Below, piece by piece: positions 25,110 to 34,363 of a stretch of DNA of 38,890 bases. The stretch is from an uncultured Planctomycetota bacterium (lineage in GTDB: Bacteria > Planctomycetota > Planctomycetia > Pirellulales > Thermoguttaceae). The notes beneath the pieces were generated by a model. The model had not been told where the DNA came from. It saw only the letters and a program-made list of their open reading frames with translations, and did not search any database. Location: NCBI GenBank assembly GCA_900317365.1, contig ONGM01000143.1, forward strand, positions 1 to 38,890, written 5' to 3'. Made by a program: the position numbers and the translations under genes. How positions within the stretch are numbered: position 1 is the first letter of the stretch; each line of letters starts with the position of its first letter.

Positions 25110-25209
25110 GATTCTCATTAAAGGCAAGATTGCCACAATCTCGCCAAAGACTGAAATCAAGCGACGTTTCCCCAAACATTGCTTTCCTTCCTTAATTCAA
25201 CGAACAAAC

Positions 25210-27474
25210 ATGCAAAGACACAACGCACACAGAAGATTATTAGCGTCGCTAGCGTTCGTAACGATTGGCATAACGCTTACGATCGCGACGTTCGCGTCCG
25301 GTCAAGAGAAATCTCAGACGAAGATAAACTCGTGGAACCCGGCGCAAAGCGATCGCTGGGTCGCTACAGACAATCTAGGACGTTCCCTACCCACTTTTGA
25401 CGAAGTTGGGGCGATTCGTCCGAACAAATACGTCGCATGCTTCTATTTTCTCTGGAACGGGCGACATGGCGACGCCGGACCTTATAACATTTCAAAAATC
25501 CTTTCTGAGCATCCGGAGGCTAAAGACGATCCAGACTCGCCGTATTGGGGTAAAATGTACGAACCGCACCACTGGGCGGAGTCTGTCTTCGGTTATTACG
25601 TTGGAGAAGATGAGTCGGTTTTGCGGAAACACGCTCAAATGCTAGGGGACGCCGGCGTCGACGTGATCTGCTTTGACGTAACGAACCAGTTGACTTATCC
25701 CGAGTCGTATCGTCCACTGTTTAAAGTTTTCTCCGAAATGCAAAAAGAAGGAAACAAAGTACCGAAAGTTGCGTTTCTCTGTCCATTTTGGGCGCCGGAC
25801 AAAGTTGTGCGCGAACTCTGGCGGGATTGCTATTCGCAAGACTTTTATAAAGACGTTTGGTTTTACTGGAAAGGCAAGCCTCTCATTCTTGCCGATCCTG
25901 ATTTGATCGGTCAAAAGTCCGCGCTTTCTTCTTCCAACTGTGTTCCAGTCGAAGTCGGAGCCAACGAAGTTCTCACGCAACGTTTTTCAACAGAGGTTCC
26001 TTTCGATTGCGTCAATGTAATTCTACCAACGTGGACGGACGCAAATAGCTCTGTCAATTTCTCCTTGCTTAACGAAGAGGGAGAAGTTCTTCAAAAGAGC
26101 GAGAAGATTCACGTTTCCGACAACGCGCCTATTGCTTTTTCCTTTCCTCAGTCGTACCCCAAGGGCGTCTACTCCGTCGAAATCAGAAAAGCCGACGTTG
26201 GCAGACTGGGTTGGTGGTCGAAGCCCGTCGAGGAAGGCTCTTATAAGAAGTCTGCGCTTAAGGCGCACCCAGTCAAAAACGTTACTTGGCTTGAAGCTCT
26301 TAAGAACGGGAAAAAACAGAACAGTGTGTTCATGATGAGCATTGGCGTCGAAGACAAAGAACGAAGCGAGATCCTCGACTTCTTCACTTTCCGCCCGTCT
26401 CAGCCTGATTACTTTAAGGGACCAACCAAACCGAATCAATGGAGCTGGTTGGAAGTCTATCCACAACATGAATTTTACAACGACCAAGGCGAACTCGAGG
26501 AAATGGGAGTCGGAGTCGCGCAGAACGCCGTAGAAGGCAAACTTGGCGTGTTAAGCAATCCCAAATCGTACGGTCGAAGTTATCATAACGGCGCCGAACC
26601 GGACCCTTCCGAATGCGATTACACCGGCAAGAACTTCCAGGAACAGTGGGACCGCGCATTAAGCGTCGATCCTGAGATTATCTTCGTTACAGGTTGGAAC
26701 GAATGGATCGCTGGACGTTTCGATATAAACGCGCCCTTCCATGGCGCGACGCCTGTTTCTTTTGTCGACCAGTTCAACGAAGAATTCAGTCGCGATTGCG
26801 AGCCGATGAAAGGCGGGCATGAAGACGCCTATTATTATCAACTCATCTCCAATATTCGCCGTTTCAAAGGCGTTTCCAAACAAACGGCGGCGCGTACCCA
26901 AAAGATAACCGTCGACGGCGACTTTACCGACTGGTCAAAGGTTGAGCCTGTCTTTTACGACACGATTTCGGATCAAGTGCGTCGCGATTGCCGCGGTTGG
27001 GGCAAGGATATGCATTATGTGAACGCTAGCGGTCGCAACGATATTGTAGAATCGCGCGTTTCGTTTGACGACGAGAACGTTTTCTTTTACGTCAAAATGA
27101 AAGAGACGATTAAGGGAACGCCGAGAGATTCTGATTGGTTGACTCTCCTAATCGATATCGACGACAATCCCAACAGCGGCTACAAAGGCGCGGAATACAC
27201 CGTTAGCGCGTCCGTCGACAAGTCCGAATTAACTCTCGCTTTGCTAACCGCCGAAGGTTCAAAGGATTCCTCGCGTGAGATAGCGTGCAAATTTAAAGGC
27301 TCTGAACTTGAACTCGCTGTTCCGCGCGCGACTTTGAATTGCGAAAAAACGGTTCCGACTTTCCGATTCAAATGGACCGACGGCGTCGACGTCTTTGGGG
27401 ACTGGGCCGCCTTCACGACTGACGGAGACGCAGCTCCTAATGATCGGTATTTCTACCGATATGAAGCGCCGTAG
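25210..27474 (+). CDS. Exported WbsX/GH99-like glycoside hydrolase with beta-sandwich domains
   Basis: 754 residues from the ATG at 25210, chosen because a signal peptide follows (RRLLASLAFVTIGITLTIATFASG-Q); no strong ribosome site is visible. The catalytic part has a GH71/GH99/WbsX-like TIM barrel: VACFYFLWNGRHGD at the start, DDPDSPYWGKMYEPHHW, a LGDAGVDVICFDVTN strand, and the signature VTGWNEW (Glu498) near the barrel end. Two parts interrupt or extend it: a ~100-residue segment at about 240-335, rich in beta strands, inserted in the barrel, and a C-terminal domain from about 560 resembling CBM9/DOMON-type sugar-binding sandwiches (ITVDGDFTDWSKVE ... DDENVFFYVKM). WbsX relatives are found with O-antigen and glycan loci and GH99 cleaves alpha-mannosides. 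The substrate here is unknown. Confidence 0.7.
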   Translation: MQRHNAHRRLLASLAFVTIGITLTIATFASGQEKSQTKINSWNPAQSDRWVATDNLGRSLPTFDEVGAIRPNKYVACFYFLWNGRHGDAGPYNISKILSEHPEAKDDPDSPYWGKMYEPHHWAESVFGYYVGEDESVLRKHAQMLGDAGVDVICFDVTNQLTYPESYRPLFKVFSEMQKEGNKVPKVAFLCPFWAPDKVVRELWRDCYSQDFYKDVWFYWKGKPLILADPDLIGQKSALSSSNCVPVEVGANEVLTQRFSTEVPFDCVNVILPTWTDANSSVNFSLLNEEGEVLQKSEKIHVSDNAPIAFSFPQSYPKGVYSVEIRKADVGRLGWWSKPVEEGSYKKSALKAHPVKNVTWLEALKNGKKQNSVFMMSIGVEDKERSEILDFFTFRPSQPDYFKGPTKPNQWSWLEVYPQHEFYNDQGELEEMGVGVAQNAVEGKLGVLSNPKSYGRSYHNGAEPDPSECDYTGKNFQEQWDRALSVDPEIIFVTGWNEWIAGRFDINAPFHGATPVSFVDQFNEEFSRDCEPMKGGHEDAYYYQLISNIRRFKGVSKQTAARTQKITVDGDFTDWSKVEPVFYDTISDQVRRDCRGWGKDMHYVNASGRNDIVESRVSFDDENVFFYVKMKETIKGTPRDSDWLTLLIDIDDNPNSGYKGAEYTVSASVDKSELTLALLTAEGSKDSSREIACKFKGSELELAVPRATLNCEKTVPTFRFKWTDGVDVFGDWAAFTTDGDAAPNDRYFYRYEAP

Positions 27475-27503
27475 TTTTTATCTCTGTCTTTTATCTTCAA
27501 AGT

Positions 27504-27549
27504 AAAAGTAGCCGACGATTCATTTGAGAACCGTCGGCTACTTTTCTTT
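27504..27549 (+). terminator. Rho-independent terminator after the GH99-like gene
   Basis: AAAAGTAGCCGACG (27504-27517) pairs perfectly with 27532-27545 across a 14-base loop, followed by CTTT. A 14-bp stem, about 30 bases after the stop codon. Confidence 0.9.
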
Positions 27550-27940
27550 AACACGTCGAAACGTCGTTAAGCGCGACATACTCATAAGGCGAATCACCGA
27601 GTTGCAATCCGCAACAAACACCGGAGTCTTAATGTGCGCTTTAACGGGATACGGCTGTCAAACGGACATGGCAAACAATCGACAGGTAAGACTTCCCGAA
27701 GAATCCGTCGTGAGCGAACAATTCGAGCGTCGGACAAGCGCCCGTCGGACGATCTGGACGAGAATCAAAATGAGGAAAACGACGTTTGAACGATTTGATT
27801 GAATTACCAGCCTTAGTCGCCTTTTCTTCACGGTATGAGATTGCGGCGTTTACAACCAAATCGCCAAACTGGCGGCAAGTTTCCCCACGAAAAGATCCAG
27901 ATCGAAAAAACGTCCAAATCTCCTTTTAACGCGAACGAAC
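27550..27940. other. Unassigned stretch with an open frame on each strand
   Basis: No recognised gene. On the minus strand a frame stays open for about 85 codons (27895-27641) with no ATG near its start; its peptide (GDLVVNAAISYREEKATKAG, then Phe/Arg/Pro-rich) reads more like protein than random translation. On the plus strand a 92-codon frame (27524-27802) overlaps the terminator and has no ribosome site. It may be a decayed gene, a remnant of a mobile element or a conserved non-coding sequence. Confidence 0.35.
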
Positions 27941-28891
27941 TTATTTAAGAAGGGGTTGCGAAATTTGTGCAATTGAAACAAGGAAACACGAAATAAACGT
28001 CGCTATTCCGAAGTAATTCTTCTTAAATTTTCTCGAAAGCCATAGGTCGACGCAAAATAACAAGATCGCGCCCGGTAGCGCGAGAACGACTCCTGCGCAA
28101 AATCCCCAAATCGAGCCAATGGTCGCACGTTCAAGTCGATAGGTCATGTCTTTGCTCCTGGTCAAAATCGCCGACGGAACGGCGCCGAGCGCGGCGCTAG
28201 CTAAGAACGTAATCCATCTTTCGCCGACGTTTTCCTCGTTTCCCCAATACGCAATCACGAAAGTCGAGAATATTAAAGCGATCCATGAAGCGACGACAAG
28301 AGACGCAGGCGACTCGCCTTTGTCATATTCAACCGCGCCTAAAATCAACGCGAAGTCGACGACAACAGTCAGAAGAATTGAATAGAAAACGGCAAGAAAG
28401 AGGAAATGGAAAAAGTTGTCGACAACTGCCGACGCAGTGGACTCGTCAAGTTCAATGAGCGCGACCGTTCCCGGATTCGACTCGGATGAATTCGGGAACG
28501 ATGACGGATCCATCGAAGTCTTCCAGACCGTCATGAAATCGGAATATGCTTCCCAACGAAAGGTTTGCGACGGCGATCCGGTCCAGTTCAGCAACAAAAT
28601 TCCAATCGCAAAGACCAAAGCAACGAGTCCGCTAGCGCTTTCGACCAACGGATATCTTCCGCTAATTGGCGCGCCGCAGTCTCGGCATTTTCCGCGCAGG
28701 ATAAACCAACTCAGAACCGGTATGTTGTCGCGCCAGCGAATCGGTTTTCCGCATTTAGGGCAATGCGACGGCGGTGAAACGAGACTCATTTTTTCTGGGA
28801 CTCGCCAAATCACCACATTGAGAAAACTGCCTATGCAAGCTCCGATAACGGCGATAAAACAAATAAAAACATAAATGAGCGCGTTTGTCAT
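27941..28891 (-). CDS. Prepilin-peptidase-like membrane protein lacking a visible GxGD motif
   Basis: 316 residues, with about seven or eight hydrophobic segments. The N-terminal domain is a clear A24 prepilin-peptidase/methylase domain: [12 protein letters not shown], then two CxxC pairs (Cys44/Cys47 and Cys69/Cys72) in [21 protein letters not shown] and [15 protein letters not shown], which bind zinc. In the C-terminal half, one candidate catalytic aspartate is present (Asp179 in TVVVDFALI) but the second, normally in GxGD, is not found; the corresponding stretch reads [16 protein letters not shown] ~40-residue insertion (about 115-155) is polar. It could be a methyltransferase-only or inactive relative, or use an unusual second aspartate. 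Lies 55 bases after the glutaminyl cyclase gene, perhaps in the uvrA transcript. Confidence 0.75.
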   Translation of the reverse strand: MTNALIYVFICFIAVIGACIGSFLNVVIWRVPEKMSLVSPPSHCPKCGKPIRWRDNIPVLSWFILRGKCRDCGAPISGRYPLVESASGLVALVFAIGILLLNWTGSPSQTFRWEAYSDFMTVWKTSMDPSSFPNSSESNPGTVALIELDESTASAVVDNFFHFLFLAVFYSILLTVVVDFALILGAVEYDKGESPASLVVASWIALIFSTFVIAYWGNEENVGERWITFLASAALGAVPSAILTRSKDMTYRLERATIGSIWGFCAGVVLALPGAILLFCVDLWLSRKFKKNYFGIATFISCFLVSIAQISQPLLK

Positions 28892-28946
28892 TTCGACGAT
28901 CCGTACGGAACAGTATTTTAGCGAACGTTCAGCCTCTTACATGAAA

Positions 28947-29846
28947 CTATCGCGAACTCTCTTCTTTGTCGTCAGGACGATTATCAAGAGAAAACGCGTA
29001 AACGACCGGCCAGCATTTTCCCGTAATAAAGAGTCTGCGCGTCGCGGCGTCAAAAGCTATGCCGTTCAGAACGTATTCGTCGCTTGTCGCAAGCTCTTTA
29101 GGAACAAGAGATTCCATATTTAAGATATTGCCAATAATCTCGCCTGTGGTTGGATCGATTCGAACAACATATTTCTCTTGAAAAACGTTTGCCCAAAGTT
29201 CCCCGTCGACATATTCGAGTTCGTTCAGAAAACGTAAAGGTTTTTTCACGCCGGCTGTGTTGCGATAGTAGACGTTTACAACCTTCTGCACGCGAAAATT
29301 CTCAGGGTTAATGAAACGTATTTTATCGGTTCCATCGCTCATCGCGAGCGCTTTGCCGTTGTACGCAAGCCCCCACCCCTCGCCTCGATAACGAAATTCA
29401 TCGATTTGCTTAAAGGTGTTCTTGTCAAAAACGAAACACGTCTTTTCGCGCCAAGTTAGCATATAGAGTCGATCGCCGACAATCGCGAGTCCTTCGCCAA
29501 AATACTTGTTTGGCAACTTAATCGAACGAACGACCTTCCCAGAGCCTGCGTCCACTTTGCGCAAGAGCGACGTTCCATAACGTCCGCCGCTTTCATAGAG
29601 CGCCCCTTGCTCGAAATCCGGATCGGCTTCAAAACACAATCCCTGCGTAAAACATTCTTTTCCGCGCTCGTACTTCGAAAGATATCTCAACTGCGCCTTG
29701 GGAACAACTCTTGAAGGCGCTTCTTCGCCAAACGCGCAAGTTAAAGAATCACGTCTTGACGCGAGGAGCGCCCCCGTCGCAACGGAGCCGCATCCTATAA
29801 TTGCCAACTTTTGAAGAAAAGCCCGACGATCAACCAGTTTGTCCAT
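28947..29846 (-). CDS. Tat-exported glutaminyl-peptide cyclotransferase (beta-propeller type)
   Basis: 299 residues. The ATG at 29846 has GGGAGG nine bases upstream; an in-frame ATG three codons earlier touches that site. A twin-arginine signal is present (DRRAFLQKLAIIGCG, RRxFLxK), then the plant/bacterial glutamine cyclotransferase propeller: CFTQGLCF, LYESGGRYGTSLLRKVD, YFGEGLAIVGDRLYMLTWREK, YRGEGWGLAYNGKALAMSDGTD, LNELEYVDGELWANVF and LNGIAFD...RLFITGKCWP. The enzyme converts N-terminal Gln (and slowly Glu) of peptides to pyroglutamate, here outside the cytoplasm. It is 42 bases downstream of uvrA, likely in the same transcript, though a functional link is not evident. Confidence 0.92.
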   Translation of the reverse strand: MDKLVDRRAFLQKLAIIGCGSVATGALLASRRDSLTCAFGEEAPSRVVPKAQLRYLSKYERGKECFTQGLCFEADPDFEQGALYESGGRYGTSLLRKVDAGSGKVVRSIKLPNKYFGEGLAIVGDRLYMLTWREKTCFVFDKNTFKQIDEFRYRGEGWGLAYNGKALAMSDGTDKIRFINPENFRVQKVVNVYYRNTAGVKKPLRFLNELEYVDGELWANVFQEKYVVRIDPTTGEIIGNILNMESLVPKELATSDEYVLNGIAFDAATRRLFITGKCWPVVYAFSLDNRPDDKEESSR

Positions 29847-29888
29847 TACATCCATCCTCCCTTTCGACGATACCGAGACGCAGAGCGA

Positions 29889-32800
29889 CTACTTTTGGGA
29901 GCGTTGCAAAGCTACTCTTAGAAATCTTGCCGTTTCATTGTCTTCAAGAGAAGCGATCTCTTCCGGAGCGCCTTCCGCCAACAAATAACCGCCGCCTTCT
30001 CCGCCTTCCGGTCCCAAATCAATGATCCAATCCGCGACCTTCATTACGTCGAGGGAATGTTCGACGACGACGACCGTATTGCCTTCGTCAACTATTCGTT
30101 GAAGCGATTTCAGGAGTTCTTTAACGTCGCTTGGATGTAAGCCCGACGTCGGTTCGTCAAGTACGTAGAGGGTTTTGCCCGTTTCCGCTCGCGCAAGTTC
30201 GGTCGCCAATTTAATGCGTTGGGCTTCGCCGCCTGATATGGTTCCCGCCGACTGACCGAGAGCCATATATCCAAGACCAAGGTTTTGAAAGCTTTGCAGT
30301 TGCCGACTTATGGAAGGAAAATCAGCGAAGAACTCGGCTGCTTCGTCGAAAGACATGCTCAAAATGTCGGCTATCGACTTGCCTTTAAATTTTACCTGCA
30401 ACGTTTGCGAATTAAATCGCTTTCCTTCGCATTTAGGACATGCGGCGTACGCGTCAGGGAGAAATGGAGATTCTAATTTGACGACGCCCTGACCGCGACA
30501 CTCTTCACATCGACCGCCGGCTATATTGAAACTAAAACGTCCGGCTTTAAACCCGCGCGTCTTCGAATCGGGGAGTTCCGCAAATAACTTGCGAATCTCG
30601 TCGAATACTCCGGAGTAAGTTGCCGGAACGCTACCGGGACGACCAATTGGACTCTGATTGACTTCGATCAGTTTATCGATTTTATTTGCGCCAAGAATCT
30701 TCGTGTAAGACGCTTCCTGCTGATCAAACGCCGCAAAATCGACGGAAAAATGATTTGCCAATTTTCCTTTCTTTTTTAACGCCGGGATTAGCGTTTTTTT
30801 AATGAGCGAACTTTTGCCCGAGCCGCTCACGCCGGTAACGCACACAAGTAATCCGAGCGGTATCGACACGGTAACGTTTTTTAAATTGTTTGTCCGCGCG
30901 CCTTCAAGTGTGATCGCGTTGGACTTTATCATTCTACGTCTTTTCGTCGGAACAACGACTCCGTCCAAGCCGCAGAGAACTCGACCAGTCAGGGACTTTT
31001 CGTTCCTTTGAATTTCTTCCGGCGTACCTTCGGCGACGATTTCTCCTCCGTCGACGCCGGCGCCCGGTCCGACGTCGACCAACCAGTCAACGTTTCGAGC
31101 GACTTGTTCGTTATGCTCGACAACAATAATGGAATTGCCGCGCTCTTTTAATTCATTGAGAATTTGAATAAGTCGTTCAGTGTCTCGAGGATGCAAACCT
31201 GTGGTCGGCTCGTCTAAAATGTAACATACGCCGGAAAGTCCGTTGCCTAACGCGGTCGTCAACCTTGCGCGTTGTAACTCTCCGCCGCTCAAAGAATCAA
31301 CGGAACGGTTCAAGGTCAAATATTCGAGTCGCAGTCGCTTCATCGTTTCGAGACGCGCAAGGATGCGTTCGACGATCGGTTCCGCAATAATACGATCGAG
31401 TTCGTTGAAGGTCAGTCCTTTAAACCAAGCTTCAGCTTCGGCGACGTTCATAGCGGTAACTTCACCGATCCGTTTGTCACAAATCGTAGCGAAACGCGAT
31501 TCGCGTCGCAGACGTTCGCCTCCGCATTCTTCGCAGACGACGGTTCCGCGTTTTGAAAGAAGAAACGACTTTTCTCTCTTATTCTTTTTTTCTTCTTTGT
31601 CGTTCGCTTCTGTGAGAATTCGCTCTAGAACTTCGATGAGTCCGCAGAAGTTTTCCTCAGTAGCGTTAGCGTTTTCATCGGAACGCCCTTTCTGGACGAG
31701 CTTTTCTTCTTTGAGCTTTGCCGATCGTTTTGCGTTTGCGACCTTGGCTAAGATTTCGCGGTCAGAGTTAACGAGCTGACGATCGTCTTCGTCGTTCAAG
31801 TCGTCTACTTCTGAAACGTCGTTAATCGACGCGTCAAATATATTGGGATTGCTGAATAAGTTTGGCGCGTTTTGTTCTTTTCGCTCGGAACCATAAAAGA
31901 AGAATTTACGCGTTTTTTCGTCCCATGCGTTAATCGGCGTTTCGTATGCTTGGGGATTAAGCCTACGAAACTGCTCCATAAGCTCGTCAACGCGCGCTAA
32001 GGACGCCTTCGATAGAGACTTTCCAAAGGCAAACGCGCCGTTCGAGACGGACTTGCTCGGATCCGCGATCAATTTTTCGACAGAAAATGCGTCAACGCGT
32101 CCGTAACCTGCGCAATTAGGACACGCGCCGTAGGGACTATTGAAACTAAATGAACGCGGTTCAAATTCCGAATAGCTAACGTCGCATTTGGGACACGAAA
32201 AACGTTCGCTGAAGAGCATGTCTTTCCACACGCTCCGAGTACTGCCGTCGGGCGTTTGAATTCGTTCTTTTTCAAACATGCAGTAAACGAACCCTTTGCC
32301 TTCGTGCAACGCTAAACGCAAAGATTCGCTTAACCGCGAATCGATACCGTCGCGCAAAACGAGTCGATCAATAATTACCTCGACGGAATGCGAAACGTTC
32401 GGGTCCAGCGCAGGAACGCTGTCGAGGTCAAGTATAGAGCCGTCGACCCTCGCCTTGGTGTAATTTGCTTTGATTAGACGTGAAATCACGTCGAGATGAG
32501 AGCCTTTCGCTTCACGCACAACAGGCGCCAAGAGCATGAAACGCGTGTTAGGCGGAAGAGATTTAATCGTCGTTTGGATCTGTTCCAACGTTTGACGCTG
32601 AACGACGCGTCCGCACTTATAACATCGCGCCGAAGCGCAACGCGCGAAAAGAAGGCGGAGATAATCGTAAATTTCCGTGATTGTGGCGACCGTGGCGCGC
32701 GAACCAGGTTCCGAGGGGCGTTGTGAAATAGCGATTGTCGGCGGCAACCCCTTAATCGAATCCAGTTCGGGACGCTCCAGTTTGCGCGAAAACTGTCGCG

Positions 32801-33002
32801 ATCTGCCGGCAAGACCTTCGACGTATTGACGCTGAGCCTCTGCGAAGATCGTGTCGTACGCCAATGAACTTTTTCCGCTCCCACTAGGTCCCGTTATCGC
32901 GATCGTACGGTATAAAGGCAGATCTAAGTTCACGTTTTTAAGGTTGTGTGTTCTCGCGCCACGCAACTGAAGAAACGAACGCTTTGTTGTTGATCTATCC
33001 AT
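29889..33002 (-). CDS. uvrA: UvrABC excinuclease subunit A
   Basis: 1037 residues against the usual ~940. Damage-recognition ATPase of nucleotide excision repair. Two ABC halves are intact: Walker A GPSGSGKSS (Lys44) and GVSGSGKSS (Lys730), signatures SGGELQRARL and SGGEAQRIKL, and Walker B LDEPTTGLHP and LDEPTSGLHP. Zinc-binding Cys pairs are present (CPKC...CPNC, CEEC and CEEC...CPKC). UvrA-specific text includes TITEIYDYLRLLFARC. The extra length comes from a charged, low-complexity insertion at about residues 374-450 (Asp/Glu-, Lys- and Asn-rich) plus a Lys/Glu run after it, in a region where most UvrA have only a short loop. AAAGGGG precedes the ATG. Whether the cell has a second UvrA is unknown. 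Confidence 0.95.
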   Translation of the reverse strand: MDRSTTKRSFLQLRGARTHNLKNVNLDLPLYRTIAITGPSGSGKSSLAYDTIFAEAQRQYVEGLAGRSRQFSRKLERPELDSIKGLPPTIAISQRPSEPGSRATVATITEIYDYLRLLFARCASARCYKCGRVVQRQTLEQIQTTIKSLPPNTRFMLLAPVVREAKGSHLDVISRLIKANYTKARVDGSILDLDSVPALDPNVSHSVEVIIDRLVLRDGIDSRLSESLRLALHEGKGFVYCMFEKERIQTPDGSTRSVWKDMLFSERFSCPKCDVSYSEFEPRSFSFNSPYGACPNCAGYGRVDAFSVEKLIADPSKSVSNGAFAFGKSLSKASLARVDELMEQFRRLNPQAYETPINAWDEKTRKFFFYGSERKEQNAPNLFSNPNIFDASINDVSEVDDLNDEDDRQLVNSDREILAKVANAKRSAKLKEEKLVQKGRSDENANATEENFCGLIEVLERILTEANDKEEKKNKREKSFLLSKRGTVVCEECGGERLRRESRFATICDKRIGEVTAMNVAEAEAWFKGLTFNELDRIIAEPIVERILARLETMKRLRLEYLTLNRSVDSLSGGELQRARLTTALGNGLSGVCYILDEPTTGLHPRDTERLIQILNELKERGNSIIVVEHNEQVARNVDWLVDVGPGAGVDGGEIVAEGTPEEIQRNEKSLTGRVLCGLDGVVVPTKRRRMIKSNAITLEGARTNNLKNVTVSIPLGLLVCVTGVSGSGKSSLIKKTLIPALKKKGKLANHFSVDFAAFDQQEASYTKILGANKIDKLIEVNQSPIGRPGSVPATYSGVFDEIRKLFAELPDSKTRGFKAGRFSFNIAGGRCEECRGQGVVKLESPFLPDAYAACPKCEGKRFNSQTLQVKFKGKSIADILSMSFDEAAEFFADFPSISRQLQSFQNLGLGYMALGQSAGTISGGEAQRIKLATELARAETGKTLYVLDEPTSGLHPSDVKELLKSLQRIVDEGNTVVVVEHSLDVMKVADWIIDLGPEGGEGGGYLLAEGAPEEIASLEDNETARFLRVALQRSQK

Positions 33003-33091
33003 TTTTTACCCCTTTTCAGGCGACGTCAAATTAAGGACGAACGCCTAGCTGAAAGCGACCGCGTCGCCAATCGCCGAACGCACGGCAACGT

Positions 33092-34363
33092 TTAACGGTT
33101 CTCGATTTCTCGGCTTTGTTGCAAGACCTCGCGGTAAACAACGAGAAAAGGAACGTCGTTTGATTTTGCCAAAGCCTGACAATCGTCAAACTCCGGAGCG
33201 ATAGAAGTAACGGCGCCGCTCTTGCTGAACCCGAGTTTTACGCGCGCTTTTCCGTAACAAGTTGTAACGTCGATCAATTTGCGATCGAGCGCATAGCGCG
33301 TCTTTACAGTTTCGCGCACGCCTAAGACTCCGGTGTTTCGGAAGATGACGTCAAGAGACTCCTTTCTCAATCCCTCGTTAATCAACGCGCACAACTTAAA
33401 TGCGGGTCGTCCCTTTTTCATTTGTATCTGTTCAAACCAAACGTCGAGCGCGCCCAAATCGAAGAGCGCGGCGGCCGCAGTTGCAAGCGTTTCGCCTGTC
33501 GCGTCGTCAATGTTCGTATGGAGTTCGACGACGGTTTCCACATTGTAATCGCGCGCCGCGTCGCCAGAAGCGGCGCAGGCGAGTTCGTCGCTATATTCAA
33601 AAATCGAAGCGCGTAAAATATTGGGACGACGCTTCATCTCACGCGTGCCAAATGAGACAGCGGACGCACGAAGCAAAGATCCCTTGGGAATTTCGCGTTT
33701 TTTCCAAATAGCAAACAAGGACGTCGCCGTTGGCGTCAGCATTTCACCTTGCTCGACGTCGTATGAAATTGGAAGGTTAAAACGACTTAACAGTCGCGCG
33801 GTCGCCGGAGCCGGCACGGGATAAATGCCGTGCGCGCATTTAAAGGTTCCTTCTCCGATCGGCAATGGAGAAAGCGAAATAGCGTCGATTCCCAACGCGC
33901 GCAGGCCGAGCGCGCATCCTACGGTATCAACAATAGAGTCGAGAGCGCCTACTTCATGGAAGTGTACTTCTTCTTTGGAGACTCCGTGCGTTTCCGATTC
34001 CGCCTCGGCAAGCGCGTCAAAGGCCGCAAGAGCGTCCGCTTTCGCCAACGGTTCTAACGAACTCTTTTCCAGCATTTCGCGAATGTCTTTGTATGTCCGT
34101 CCATGACCGTGCCCATGATCGTGTTCATGATCGTGTTCATGATCGTGTTCGCCGCAGTGACAGTCTTCTAATTCGACGGTTAAATGCGTGCCGGAGATCC
34201 CAAACGCTTCTTTTTTTCCAATGGCAAAGTGAAACGGCTCGTTAGGAACTAAGGCGGAAATTTGCGTCTTCAAATAGTCAGGATCGACGCCAAGGGCGAC
34301 GAGCGCGCCAAGAATCATATCTCCAGATGCTCCGCCTACGCTGTCAAAACGAAGAATTCTCAT
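33092..34363 (-). CDS. larC: Nickel-pincer cofactor biosynthesis protein LarC
   Basis: 423 residues from the ATG at 34363 (AAGGGG five bases upstream; a GTG directly before it is less likely). Motifs: FDSVGGASGDMILGAL at the N-terminus, VHFHEVGALDSIVDTVG, GEGTFKCAHGIYPVPAPAT and TNIDDATGE, typical of the LarC/DUF111 family. LarC is a CTP-dependent cyclometallase that inserts nickel into the pincer cofactor of lactate racemase and related epimerases. The protein is a single uninterrupted chain, unlike the two-frame LarC1/LarC2 of some lactobacilli. A His-rich run at residues 72-88, coded by a 12-bp tandem repeat, probably binds or stores nickel. larB, larE and a LarA enzyme are not in the window. 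Confidence 0.93.
   Translation of the reverse strand: MRILRFDSVGGASGDMILGALVALGVDPDYLKTQISALVPNEPFHFAIGKKEAFGISGTHLTVELEDCHCGEHDHEHDHEHDHGHGHGRTYKDIREMLEKSSLEPLAKADALAAFDALAEAESETHGVSKEEVHFHEVGALDSIVDTVGCALGLRALGIDAISLSPLPIGEGTFKCAHGIYPVPAPATARLLSRFNLPISYDVEQGEMLTPTATSLFAIWKKREIPKGSLLRASAVSFGTREMKRRPNILRASIFEYSDELACAASGDAARDYNVETVVELHTNIDDATGETLATAAAALFDLGALDVWFEQIQMKKGRPAFKLCALINEGLRKESLDVIFRNTGVLGVRETVKTRYALDRKLIDVTTCYGKARVKLGFSKSGAVTSIAPEFDDCQALAKSNDVPFLVVYREVLQQSREIENR
34102..34149 (-). repeat. 12-bp tandem repeat coding the His-rich run in larC
   Basis: On the plus strand catgatcgtgtt occurs three times exactly (34114-34125, 34126-34137, 34138-34149) after a diverged copy catgaccgtgcc (34102-34113). 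Read on the coding strand it gives repeated His-Asp/Glu/Gly pairs. The exact copies suggest recent slippage or length variation. Confidence 0.9.

Noticed and set aside
34102..34149. Short tandem repeats as a CRISPR array
   Set aside because: The 12-bp units are directly adjacent, without spacers, and in frame inside larC.
33092..34363. Possible programmed frameshift in larC, as in Lactobacillus LarC1/LarC2
   Set aside because: The gene is one continuous frame through both halves.
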